From Penium margaritaceum (taxonomy: Eukaryota > Streptophyta > Zygnematophyceae > Desmidiales > Peniaceae), in the NCBI GenBank assembly GCA_023375785.1, contig SZWC01003871.1, positions 28,741-92,740 of the forward strand: a stretch of DNA of 64,000 bases, read 5' to 3'. A model generated the notes under the pieces. The model had not been told where the DNA came from, ran no database searches, and was given only the letters and a program-made list of their open reading frames with translations. Position numbers and translations under genes: made by a program. How positions within the stretch are numbered: position 1 is the stretch's first letter; every line of letters starts with the position of its first letter. Positions 9,577-20,970 of the stretch are shown one piece after another.

Positions 9577-10035
9577 GTCCCATTCTCTTCAATGGAGCTG
9601 AGTTCACTGCGAATTGCTTCGTCCCACTCTGCTTTGTCAGGCCGAGTGAGTACCTCTGCGACAGACGTTGGCTCCTCTTGAACCAAGAATGAATAGTTGA
9701 AGCCTGTCCATTCACCCATATCTGCGTCGTAATGCTGCCGAGGTACTTTGAGCCTGCTGGCTGGTGCTGTTGACGTGGAGGCTAGAGGTCTGGTTCGACG
9801 TTGATGATGGACGAGGCATCCTCCTCGTGTTCCGGAGGATTGGATACGTAGGAATCAGAGTTTGATTCCTCCGAGTCATCTTCATGAGCTCCTCTCCCTG
9901 TTGCAGCGCCTATCCCATGCCATTGTGCTGGTGCTTGTCTCCCTCTTCAAGGAGAGTGAGCCACTCTCCCATTTTTTGGAGCGTTCTCCAGTTCGAGATG
10001 CTCTCCTTTTCTCACAGACCTTTTGTGGAAATCCA

Positions 10036-11015
10036 CGTCTTTACTACGGATGACCTTCTTGGATCCTTGGTCCCACAGTTGAGAAGCTTTGTGGCGGTGT
10101 CATAGCCGATGTAAATGAACTTTCGTGCTCTTGCATCGAGCTCTCCAGGGCCCTCACCGGCCTAGACCTTGGTAAGCCCGGTGCAACCAAACACCTTGAG
10201 ATGGGAGGCGTTCGGCTTCCTGCCTGACCATGCTTCTTGAGGCATCTTCAGCTGTTGTGTCTGCTTATTCTTGCCTCTCCTTCATAGAGCTGCTGCAAGT
10301 GTGAGGTTCACAAGGTAGGTAACCGTACGTGCTGCTCCAGTCCAGAACCTAGGAGGCAGCTTGGCTTCAAAGAGCAAGCACCTTGTCACACCTAGGAACG
10401 TCTGGTTCATCCTCTCTGCTACGCCGTTGCTTTGAGGTGAGTAGGGCGTAGTTTTCTTGTGTCCAATGCCTCGTGTCTTGAGCCAGTCCATGCAGGTTTC
10501 ATACTCTCCCCCGTTGTCCGTCCTGAATGCCTTCACCTTCTTTCTACTCTGTCGCTCAACCATAGCAAAAAAAAACTTACAGATTCTCCTTCAACTTGCT
10601 TTTCTTTTTGAGAAAGTACATCCACACGTTGCGACTGTTGTCGTCGATGCATGTGAAGAAGTATCTGCTGCCTCCATTTGACGGTATGCAAAAGAGACCG
10701 CACATGTCAGAGTGCACGAGGTCAAGGGGTGCAAGAGCACACGTGCCATTGCGCTTGAAGGGTTTCCTTTTTGCCTTACCTTGAAGGCATGGCTCATATA
10801 TGATCCCGGCTCCCTCTGCCTCATCACCTAGCTCCATGCCACGCACTAGCTCCTGCTTTTCCATGAGATCCATGGAAAAGCCACGAAAATGTGCGATGAG
10901 CCACGTGTGCAGGGCGCCTGTGCCATAGGTTCTTGGAGGATGTGCACATGCTAGAATGAGCAGCCCCGGTGGTTACATTTGCTTGCGGTTTTGTTGCTAA
11001 ATCGTCTTCTGCCAC
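10036..11015 (-). pseudogene. Copia integrase and post-integrase segment
   Basis: The zinc-binding start is visible as LWHRRPAHVAH, followed in another frame by LDLVHSDMCGLF (first catalytic Asp), RYFFTCIDDNSR and WMYFLKKKSKL. After a further frame change come FRTDNGGEY (second Asp) and SPQSNGVAERMNQT (Glu). The frame change lies at a run of nine A/T bases at 10567-10575, a likely slippage site. Downstream, 10230-10040 encodes HLKVFGCTG and ARARKFIYIGYDTATK, the conserved segment between copia integrase and polymerase. All three catalytic acidic residues survive, but at least three frames are used, so no protein could be made. Confidence 0.9.
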
Positions 11016-11123
11016 TGCTTCCGCTGATCCAACATGTCCTTCCTCATCTGAATCTACATCGCTGCTCTCCTCATCATCACTCTCGACTAAAGATTCAGCC
11101 GTTGAGGTTATCGTTTTGGTCTG

Positions 11124-11490
11124 TTAGACGTAGAGTCCATCAACGCAAGGAACCTGTGCGACAACCTTCTTGGCAAAGTAGGAGATTTTGATGTCCTTGG
11201 TAGGGACTATCACCGCTTCCTTCTCTATAAAGACCACTGTCATGCCATGGTCAGTTATCTTACAAACGAAGAGAAGGTTGGCTGTGAAGGAGGGCAAGTA
11301 GACCACCTCCCCTAGCTTGAGGTCAGAATCTCCACCGTTGACAGCCACTGTGACCAGCTTGTCACCAATCCCCTCAGTTGCCTCAACATTGCTGTTGGGA
11401 ACTCTGAAGTTCTTATTGCATGGAGCAAGACAGATTACGTCTCTCTTCTCGTAAGTGGTGTGCTCGTTTGTGCCTGAGTCAAGGCCGTAA
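11124..11490 (-). pseudogene. Copia protease and pre-integrase region
   Basis: LDSGTNEHTTYEKRD near 11480 is the aspartic protease active-site region, with Asp-Ser-Gly present but the residue after Gly changed to Thr. It is followed by GDKLVTVAVNGGDSDLKLG and VVYLPSFTANLLFVCKITD, the strand motif common to the end of copia proteases and the pre-integrase segment. It is placed between gag and integrase as expected. A stop at 11124-11126 ends the frame. Confidence 0.82.
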
Positions 11491-11492
11491 GC

Positions 11493-12570
11493 TCATGGCC
11501 TTAGTATCACCCTTCCTTTGTTGGAGGCACACTCAGCCATCAAGCTTGTGGGATCCTTCCCACCATTTCTCCCTTGCCATTCATCCCCGTCTCCTCCCTC
11601 TCTTTTGGGTGCATTGTACTCCCGAGTCCAATCTCCAGCCTTGCCACAGTTATGGCAGTTTCCTTGGCGCTTCAAACCCCTTCCACTATTGCTAGTGCTG
11701 TTGTTTCCCTTTTACCCAGAGGAGGAGGTATTGCAGAATGTGTCGTTCCTCCGTGAGGCAAAGGAAGCCATGTTTGCTTCACTTCTGCTACAAGGCATGG
11801 CTTCATTCCACACATACTCAGAGACGGTGGTATAGGAAACTAGATCTTCATTCCACCCTCCAATCACCGTTATCATGGGGTCCCTATTCTTTTTCCCGCG
11901 TCATCAGAAAAATCATGGCCTACATGTCGGATTTCAAGTCCCACCCCATGCAGGTGGCTTGTTGCAAGAGCATCTCAAACTTCTGCATAAAGGCGGAGAC
12001 ATCCTCCCCTTCACCTAGCCTCATGCTAATGAGGTTTTGTAGAATGAAGAGACGGTTGGCTAGTGAGGAGGACTGAAATACCTTGCCAAGTTTGGCGTAT
12101 GCCACAACTGCCACTATACAACTGCTGATGTGTGAAAGGACAGAGGATTGTATGGAGGACACAAGAATGGCGAGAGCCTTCTTCTTGAGCCTGACCCATG
12201 CCACAAGGTCAGCACCTTCCTCCTTTGGTGCAGCGATAGTTCCGTCAAAATATCCTAGCGGATCTCTGTCATCCATGATGATCTCAACCTGCCACTTCCA
12301 GAGCGCAAACATCTCTCCATCAGATTTGAGGGTGAGCGAATGATTCCCTGGATCCCCTGTCCCTGCCATCCCTACAACTACAACTGCTATAGCTGTTGCA
12401 CCTGTTGTTGATGCCGATGAACCTGTGTTTGAGGCCGCTGTAGGCTGTTGGTGAGAAGAGGCAACTGCTTCCCCTGTTCTCGTTGGTTGTTGCAAGCAGA
12501 TGTAGGCTGATGAAGGCTGATATAGGCTGATGTCAGCTCCCAAGGTAGAAAAGGTGCAGATGTGTTGCAT
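11493..12570 (-). pseudogene. Copia gag
   Basis: The capsid part (12570-11920) has the copia gag pattern MFALWKWQVEIIMDDRD, WVRLKKKALAILVSSIQ, ANRLFILQNLISMRLGEG and VSAFMQKFEML. The zinc knuckle lies further on in another frame (11675-11600) and reads CHNCGKAGDWTREY. The ligand His is Asp and the last Cys is Tyr, so zinc and RNA binding are lost. The N-terminal stretch before about residue 60 is rich in Gln, Ser, Thr and Ala and is of uncertain start. There is at least one frameshift between capsid and knuckle. Confidence 0.88.
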
Positions 12571-12681
12571 CCCCTTTCTGCTGATGTCGCCCTACAAACC
12601 GATAAGTTGGGTGAGAGCGAAGGCGCTCTCACTGCTCGTGACCTTAGTGGTTGTGTGCGTGAAACTTCCCTAACCAGAGGA

Positions 12682-12696
12682 GTGGGCCCATAACCC
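12682..12696 (-). other. Copia primer-binding site: anticodon region of initiator tRNA-Met
   Basis: The plus strand reads GTGGGCCCATAACCC, two bases before the 5' LTR. This is the anticodon stem-loop of eukaryotic initiator tRNA-Met (CAT anticodon within GGCCCATAACC), not the tRNA 3' end. Drosophila copia and relatives are known to prime from a 5' half fragment of this tRNA ending in the anticodon region, and the geometry here is the same. Confidence 0.83.
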
Positions 12697-12698
12697 TT

Positions 12699-13362
12699 TG
12701 TTAGCTACTGAGCTAACCACCTCTGGTAGAGAAGCAGCAAAACCGAAAAGCTCACAAAGGTTTTTAAGCCTTCTTCCTTTGTTGACATGTGTCATGCACC
12801 CCAAACTTAATTGGGCATACACTTCACCTTCAAGAGTACTAACGCCTTAGCATTACATCTCAAGAAGAGCTCAAGTCATCAATACGCAAGAGAGCATCAA
12901 ACAAGGGTTAATTGATCAGCATGCAAGACAAGTCCTTTTATAACTGTTTGTCAAGTCCTAGAACTCAAAAGCACACTTGAGGCCACTTCCTGGGAAGTGG
13001 CCTTAACCAGCCACATCACCAATAGATTTGCACTATGGGCTTGACACATAAGCATCCTAGTGTCAAGGTGGCAGACAAACCATGTAGCGTCCAAGAAGCT
13101 ACAGACATTCTTTCTTGGAAGCTTCCATAACAAACAAGATGTGCATGGAGCCAGGATCGAACTCATGACCTCTCACTTGGCCAAATCAGCAAAATGGCCA
13201 AGATAACCAGTCACCCACATGGTGTACGCACAAGTCATATCTCACACGAGACAGAGCATAGTTGAGTCACACTAGAACGGATCTAGGGGTCATAGCTCCA
13301 CAAGGGGCCGAGCATTCCTGATCCGTCCTACAACATTGAACAAGGGGCAAAAACATTCAACA
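12699..13362 (-). repeat. Copia 5' LTR, intact
   Basis: This is 664 bp long, begins TGTTAGCTACTGAGCTAAC and ends CATTCAACA on the plus strand. It is the uninterrupted partner of the split left LTR and shows the empty target site of the gypsy element. The inverted repeat CTTGGCCA/TGGCCAAG is conserved at 13176-13202. Confidence 0.94.
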
Positions 13363-13367
13363 AGTGG
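13363..13367. repeat. Target-site duplication of the copia element, right copy
   Basis: AGTGG directly after the right LTR equals 1024-1028. Confidence 0.9.
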
Positions 13368-14025
13368 GTCCCAAGTAAGGTGTAACTAAGGCGCAACTAG
13401 GGTGCAACTAGGGCACAACTAGGACGTAAATAGGTGGAAAGTAGAGCGCAACGAGGGCGCAACTAGGGCGCACCTAGGGTGCAACAAGGACACAAATAGT
13501 GCACACGTAGTGCGCAAGTCGGACGGAACTAGGGCGCAACTAGGTCGCAACCAGGACATAACTAAGACGCAACTAGGGCGCAACTAGGGCCCACGTAGGG
13601 CGCATTTTGGGCCCAAGTAGGATGAAAGCAGGGCGTATCTAGGGAGCAACTGGGGCGTAAGTAGGGCACAAGTAGGACGCAACTAGGGCGCAACTAGGGC
13701 ACAAGTAGGGCATAAGTAGGGCGCAAGTAAGGCACACCTAGGCCACAACTAGAGCTCAACTAGGACGAAACTATGTTGTACGTAGGCCGTAAGGAGGGTG
13801 CAACTAGGGCACAGCTAGGGCACAACGAGGGCACAACTAGGGCAGAATTTGGGTGCAAGTAGGGTGCAAGAAGGGTGCAACTAGAGTGCAACTATGGCGT
13901 AACTTGGGTGCAAATAGGACTCAAGTAGGATGCAACTAGAGCACAACTATGGCGTAACTAGGGTACAAGTAGGGCACAAGTAGGACGTAAGCAGGACGCA
14001 AGTAGGGCACAACTAGGGCAAAACT

Positions 14026-14113
14026 AAGACACAACTAGAGCGCAACTAGGGCAAAACTAGGGCACAACTAAGACACAACTAGAGCGCAACTAGGGCAAAA
14101 CTAGGGCGTAAGT
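14026..14113. repeat. 44-bp (four-unit) local duplication
   Basis: The block starting AAGACACAACTAGAGCG at 14026 recurs at 14070. The two copies are the same until the final unit. The step equals four 11-bp units. Confidence 0.85.
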
Positions 14114-17100
14114 AGGGCGCCAGGAGGGTACAACTAGGGCGCAAGGAGGATGCAACTAGGGCGTAACTATGGCGCTACTAAGACGTAGGTAGGGTGCAAG
14201 TAGGACGCAAGTAGTGGGCAAGTGTGGCGTAGGTAGGGGGTGACTGAGGTGGAACTAGGGCGCAAGTAGGGTGTAAGTAGGACGCAAGTAGGGCATCACT
14301 AGGGCACTACTAGGGCACAAGTAGGGTGTAAGTAGTGTGCAAGTAGACTGGAAGTAGGGCGCAAGTAGGGTGTAACTAGGGCATAACTAGGACACACCTT
14401 GGACGCAAGTAGGGTGCAAGTAGGGTGCAAGTAGAACGCAAGTAGGGTGCAACTAGGGCACAACTAGGGAGCAAGTAGGGCGGAAGTACGGTACAAGTAG
14501 GGCACAAGTAAGGCGCAAGTAGGGTGCAAGTAGGACGCAACTAGGGCGCAAGTATTGCGTAAGTACGGCACAATTAGGCCACAACTAGGATGTAACTAGG
14601 GTGCAAGTAGGGCACAAATAGGATACAAGTAGGGTGAAAGTAGGGTGAAAGTAGGGTGCAAGTGGGGTGCAACTAGGGCAAAACTAGGATGCAAGTAGGG
14701 TGGAATTAGGATGCAAGTATGGGGCAAGTAGGGTGCAACGAGGGCGCAACTAGGATGCAACTAGAGCGTAACTAGGGCGTAGCTAGTGCCCAACTGAGGC
14801 GCAACTAGGGCGTAACTAAGGCGAACTAGGGCGCAAGTAGGGTGCAAGTAGGGTGCATGTAGGACACAAGTAGGGTGTAACTAGGGTGTGATTAGGGCGC
14901 AACTAGGGCGCAAGTAGGGCGCAAGTAAGGCGCAAGTAGGACACAACTAGGGCACAACTATGGCACAGGTACGGCACAATTAGGGTGCAAGTAGGGTGCA
15001 AGTAGGGCGCAACTAGGGTGCAGGTAGGGTGCAACTAGGGCACAAGTAGGGCACAAGTAGGACACACGTAGGGTACAACTAGGGCGCAACTAGGGTGCAA
15101 GTAGGGAGAGAAAAAGGGCATAAGAAGGGCGCAAGTAGGGCGCAAATAGGGTACAACTAGGGCAAAACAAGGGCGAAACTAGGATGCAAGTAGGGCGTAA
15201 GAAGGGGACAAGTAGGGTACAACTAGGGTGCAACTAGGGCATAACTAGAGCGTAACTTGGGCACAACTAGGGCGCAAGTAGGACGCAAGTAGGATGCAAC
15301 TAAGGTGTTAATAGGGTGCAACTAGGGCGCAACTAGGCCACAAGTGGGGTGCAAGTAGGGCACAACTAGGGCATAACTAGGGCGCAACTAGGGTGCAACT
15401 AGGCTGCAAATAGGACACAAGTAGGATGAAACTAGGGTGCAACTAGGGCACAGCTAGGGTGCAACTAGAGTGCAAGTTGGGCACAAGTAATGCGTAACTA
15501 GGGCGCAACTAGGGTGCAATTAGGGTGCAACTAGAGCGCAACTGGGGCACAAGTAGGGTGCAAGTAGACCGCAAGTAGGGCGCAACTAGGGCGCAAGTAG
15601 GGTGAACCTAGGTTGCAACTAGGGCGCAACTAGTGTGCAACTAGGGTACAAGTAGGGTAAAAGTAGGGCACAAGTAGGGTACAAGTAGATCACAACTAGG
15701 GCGTAACTAGGGTGGAAGTAGGGTGCAAGTAAGACGCAAGTAGTGTACCAGTAGGGCGCAATAAGGTTGTAACTAGGGTGCAAGTATGGTGCAACTAGGA
15801 AGCAGGTAGGGCGCAAGTAGGGTGTAACCAGGGTGCAACTAGGGCGCAATGAGGGTGCAACTATGACATAACTAGGGTGCAAGTAGTGCACATGTAGGAC
15901 GCAAGTAGGGCACAAGTAGGAGGAAAGTAGGGCATAACTAGTAAATAACTAGGGCTCAACAAGGGCGCAGTTAGGGCGGAAGTAGGATGCAATGAGGGCT
16001 CAACTAGGGTACAACTAGGGCACAAGTAGGGTGCAACTACGTCGTAAGTAAGGCGAATGTATGGTGTAACTAGGGAGCAACTAGGGTGCAAGTAGGGTGC
16101 AACTAGGGTGCAAGGAGGACGTGAGCACAATACAACTAGGATACATCGAGGGCGCAAGTAGGACACAAGTAGGAAGCAAGTAGTACGCAACAAGGGCACA
16201 ACTAGGGTGCAACTAGGGCACAGCTAGGGTACAAGTAGGACGCAAGTAGGGCGTAAGTAGGATGCAACTAGGGCGCAACTATGGTGTAACTAGGGCACAA
16301 CTAGAGCACAACTAGGGTCCAAGTAGGGCTCAAGTAGGACACAACTAGGGCACAACTAGGACATAAGTAGGGCGTAAGTAAGGTGCAAGTAGGGCGTCAG
16401 TAGGGCACGAGTAGGATGTAACTAGGGCACAACTAGGACACAACTAGGGCACAAGTATGGCGCAAGTCGGGCGCAAGTAGGGCACAACTAGGGCGCAACT
16501 AGGGTACAGATAGGACATAACTAGGGCGCAAATTGGACGCAAGGACACAAGTAGGACACAACGAGGGTGCAACTAGGGTGCAAGTAGGGTGTAAATAGCG
16601 CAAGTAGGACGTAAGGAGGGTGTAAGGAGGGCGCAACTAGGGCGAAACTAAGGTGCAAGTAGGGCGCAAGTAGAGTACAAATAGGAGGCAAATAGGGTGC
16701 AACGAGGATGCAAGTAGAGCAGAACTATTGCGTCACTAGGACACAAGTAGGGCTCATGTAGGGCGCAAGTAGGGTGCAACTAGGGTACAATTAGGATGCA
16801 ACTAGGGCACAACCAGAGTGCAAGTAGCCACAAGTAGGGTGCAAGTAGGGTGCAACTAAGGTGCAACTAGGGTACAACTAGGGTGTAACGAGGACACAAG
16901 TAGGGTGTAAGTGACATGCAACTAGGGCACAACTAGGGCGCAACTAGGATGCAACAAGAGCGCAAGTAGGGGACAAGTAGGGCGTAACTAGGGTGTAACT
17001 AAGGTATAACTAGGGCACAACTAGGGCGCAACTAGGGCACAAGTAGGGCGGAAGTAGGATGCAAGTAAGGCGTAAGTAGGGCAGAACTAGGGTGTAAATG

Positions 17101-17143
17101 GACGCAACTAGGGCACAACTAGGGTACAAGTAGGGCACAAGTA

Positions 17144-17231
17144 GGGCACAAGTAGGGCACTACTAGGGCACAAGTAAGGTGCAAGTAGGGCACAAGTAGG
17201 GCACTACTAGGGCACAAGTAAGGTGCAAGTA
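17144..17231. repeat. 44-bp exact local duplication
   Basis: The block beginning GGGCACAAGTAGGGCACTAC at 17144 is repeated exactly from 17188. The unusual CACTAC unit makes the match clear. The step equals four units. Confidence 0.9.
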
Positions 17232-17899
17232 GGGCAGAAGTAGGGCGTAAGTAGGGTGCAACTAAGGCGCAACTAGGGCACATGTAGGGTTTAACTAGGG
17301 CGTAATAAGAGCGCAACTAGGGCGTAGTTAGAACCCAACTGAGGCGTAACTAGGATGCAACTAGGACGTAACTAGGACGTAAGTAGGGCCCAACTAGGAT
17401 GCAACTAGGGTGCAAGAAGGGGCGCAACTAGGACGTAGCTAGGGTGCAACTAGAGAAAAAATAGGGATGAAGTAGGGTGCAAGTAGGACACAAGTAGGGT
17501 GCAACTAGGGCACAACACGGGCACAACTATGGTGCATGTAGGACACAAGTAGGGTGCAACTAGGCTGCATCTAGGGCGTAACTTTGGCGGAACAAGGGCG
17601 TAAGTGGGTTGCAAGTAGGGTGTAAGTAGGGTGTAAGTAGGGCATAACTAGGGAGTGACAAGGGTGCAATTAGGGTGCAAATAGGGCACAAGCAGGGCAC
17701 AACTTGGGTACACCTAGGGTGCAAGTAAGGCGCAAGTAGGGTGCAAGTAGTGTGCAACTAGGATACGAGTAGGACGCAACTAGGACACAAGTAGGGTACA
17801 AGTAGGGCACAAGAAGGGCGCAACTAGGGCACAACTAGGGCGCAAGTAGGAAACAAATAGGGCGCAAGTAGGGCGCAAGTAGGGTGCAAGTAGGGCATA

Positions 17900-20800
17900 A
17901 CTAGGGCAAAACTAGGGAGCAAATGGGGTGCAAGTAGGGCCCAAGTAGGGCGCAACTAGGGTGCAAACAGGGCGTAACTAGAGCGTAAGAAGGACGCAAC
18001 TAGAGCGCAAGAAGGCCAGAAGTAGGGTCCAAGTAGGGCGCTACTAGGGGGCAACTAAGGCGTAACTAGGGTCCAATTAGGGTGTAAGTAGGATGCAAGT
18101 AGGGTGTAACTAGGGTGTAACTAGGGCGCAACTAGGATATAGCTAGGGCGCAACTAGGGCACCACTAGGACACAACTGGAGCACAAGTAGGGGGCAACTT
18201 GCGTGCAACTAGGACGCAACTAGGATGCAACTAGGGCGGAACAAGGGCGCAACAAGGGCCCTTGTTGCGGTAGGGCGTAAGTAGGATGCAATTAGGGTGC
18301 AACTAGGGTGCAACTGGGGTGCAACTAGGTAGCAACTAGGACACAAGTAGAACGTAAACAGGGCACAAGTAGTACGCAAGTAGGGCACAACAAGGGCACA
18401 ACAATTGTGCAACCATGGTGCATAAACAATGTAAGTAGGGCACAAGGACGGCGCCAGTAGGGTGCAACTAGGATGCAACTAGGGTGCAACTAGAGTGTAA
18501 CTAGGGTGGAACTAGGGTGCAACTAGGACACAACTTGGGTGCAACTAGGACGTAAGTCGGGTACAAGTAGGATGCAAGTAGGGCACAACTAGGACCCAAC
18601 TGGTGCGGAACTTGAGCGCAACTAGGGCGCAAGCAGGGTGTAAGTAGGGCGCAAATAGGGGGCAAGTAGAGTATAACTAGGGCGCAAGTATGGCACAAGT
18701 AGGGCGCAAGTTGGACGCAAGTAGGGCACAACTAGGGTGTAACTAGGGCATAACTAGGGCGCAAGTATGGTGTAAGTAGGGCGCAAGTAGGGCACAAGTA
18801 GGGCGCAAGTAGTGCACAACTAGGGCATACCTAGGGTGCAACTAGGGCACAACTAGGGCATAAGTAGGGTGCAATTAGGACACAAGTAGTGCGCAAGTAG
18901 GGCGTAAGTAGGGCGTAAGTAAAGCATATCTAAGACGCAAATAGGGTGCAAGTAGGGCGCAAGTAGGGTGCAACCTAGGCGAAACTACAGTGCAAGTAGG
19001 GTGCAAGTAAGGTGCAAGTAGGATGCAAGTAGGGTGCAATTCAGGCGCAACAAGGGCGCAAGTAAGGCGCCAGTATAGTGCAAGTAGGGTGCAAGTACGG
19101 AGCATCTGCGATGCAACTAGGACGCAACTAGGTCACACCTAGGGCGAAAATAGGGCGCAAGAAAGGAGCAAGTACGGCGCACGTAGGGTGCAAGTAGGAC
19201 GCAACTAGGGCAAAACTAGGGCACAACTAGGACACAAGTAGGAAAAAAGTAAGGTATAAGTAGGGCGTAACTAGGGCGCAACTAGGACACAAGTAGAGCA
19301 CAACTAGGGCGCAAGAAGGGCGTAAGTAGGACGCAAGTATGGTATGACTAGGGTGCAACTGGGACGCAACTAGAGCAGAACTAGGGTCCAAGTAGGACGC
19401 AACTAGGATTCAAGTAGGGCACAAGTAAGGCGCAAGAAGGGAACAACTACGGCGTAATTAGGGCACAAATAGGACATAAGGAGGGTACAAGTAGGGTGCA
19501 AATAGGGAGCAAGTAGGGCGTAAGTAGGGAGCAACTAAGGTGTAAGCAGGGCACAATAAAGATGCAAGCAAAACCGTAACTAGGGCGCAACTAGGGTGCA
19601 ACTAGGGTGCAAGTAGGCCGCAACTAGGGCACAAGCAGGGTCTAACTGCGGTGTAACTAGGCGGGAAGGAGGGCGAAAGTAGGGTGAAAGTACGGTGCAA
19701 GTAGGATGCAACTAGGGTGCAACTAGCATACAAGTAGGGTGCAACTAGGGGATAACTAGGACTTAACTAGGGCGCAACTTGGGCGCAACAAGGGTGCAAG
19801 TAGGGTACAACTAGGATGCAAGTAGGGTGTAGTTAGGACGTTACTAGGATGCAAGTAGGGCACAAGTTTAATGCACGTAGGGTGCAAATAGGGCGCGGGT
19901 AGGGTGCAATTAGGGTGCAACTAGGACGCAACTAGGGCGCAAGTAGGGCGTAACTAGGGTGCAAGTAGGACAAAACTAGGGAACAACTAGGGTGTAACTA
20001 GGGCACAACTAGGGTTCAATTAGGGTGCAAGTAGGACGTATGTAGGGCGTAAGTTGGGCGCAAGTAGGGCACAAGTAGTGTACAACCAGGGCGCAACTAG
20101 GTTACAAGTAAGGTGCAACTAGGACAGAAGTAGGGTATAAATAGGGCACAACTAGGGCACAACTAGGGCGCAACTAGGGTGCAGCTATGGTGCAACTAGT
20201 GTGCAATTAGGGAACAAGTAGGGCGCAAGTAAGGTGCAAGTAGGGCACAACTAGGGCACAAGTAGGACGCAACTAGGGCGCAAGTAGGGTGCAAGTAGGG
20301 CGCAAGCAGGACAAAACTGGCAGCCACTAGGGCACAAGTAGGGCGCAATAAAAGGTGCAAGTAGGGCACAACTTCGGCGTAACTGCAACGGAACCAACGA
20401 GTAACTAGGATGCATGTAGGGCATAAGTAGGGCGCAAGAAGGGCACATGTAGGGTGCAACAAGGGTGTATCTAGGATCTAACTAGGGTTGTAAGGAGGGC
20501 TCAACTAGGGCGCAACTAGGGCGCAACTAGGGCACAACTAGGGCACAACTAAGACGCAACCAGGGCACAAGTACGATGTAACTAGGGTGCAGCTTGGACA
20601 AACTATGGCGAAACTAGGGTGCAACTAGATCTCAAGTAGGGTCCAAGTAGGACGCAAGTAGGGCACAAGTAGGGTGTACGTAGGACACAAGTAGGGAACA
20701 ACTAAGGTGCAACTAGGGGGCAACTAGGGTGCAAAAATGACGTAACTAGGGTGCAACTAGTGCACATCTAGGGCGTAACTAGGGAACAAGTAGGACACAA

Positions 20801-20970
20801 GGTGGGCCAAACTAGGGCGCAACCAGGGCACAACTAGGGAGCAACTAGGGCACAACAACGGCGTAACAAGAGCACAAATAGGGTGCAACTAGTGCACAAC
20901 TAAGGCACAGCTAGGGTGCAGCTAGGACGCGAGTAGGACGCAAGTAGGGCGCAACTACACTGCAAGTAGG
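17900..20970. repeat. Higher-order copy H0 (left-most, edge uncertain)
   Basis: Anchor G is at 18661, and the next anchor T follows 2310 bp later. Homology to the following copy starts around 17.9 kb (GTGCAAACAGGGCGTAACTA at 17965 matches 21059). This copy lacks a recognisable anchor T at its left edge. Confidence 0.7.

Larger units (their letters stand above)
1029..13362 (-). mobile_element. Ty1/copia LTR retrotransposon, degraded, interrupted by a nested gypsy element
   Basis: The element has two LTRs (right 12699-13362, 664 bp; left 1029-1104 plus 7494-8075), a 5-bp target duplication AGTGG, and minus-strand coding remnants in the order gag, protease, integrase, reverse transcriptase, RNase H. 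Integrase before reverse transcriptase is the diagnostic copia order. The primer-binding site at 12682-12696 matches the anticodon region of initiator tRNA-Met. By eye, the two LTRs differ at about 50 of 650 aligned positions plus one 11-bp indel, indicating an old insertion. All coding domains carry stops or frameshifts, so the copy cannot move by itself. Confidence 0.93.
13363..17900. repeat. Left flank of the array, without the 3-kb period
   Basis: The 11-bp units are in irregular order. The anchor strings that mark the core are absent. It contains two exact or near-exact 44-bp local duplications (14026-14113 and 17144-17231) and two copies of a variant unit, CCCAACTGAGGCG (near 14788 and 17333), also found in the right flank but not seen in the core. 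The boundary near 17.9 kb is approximate. Confidence 0.75.
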
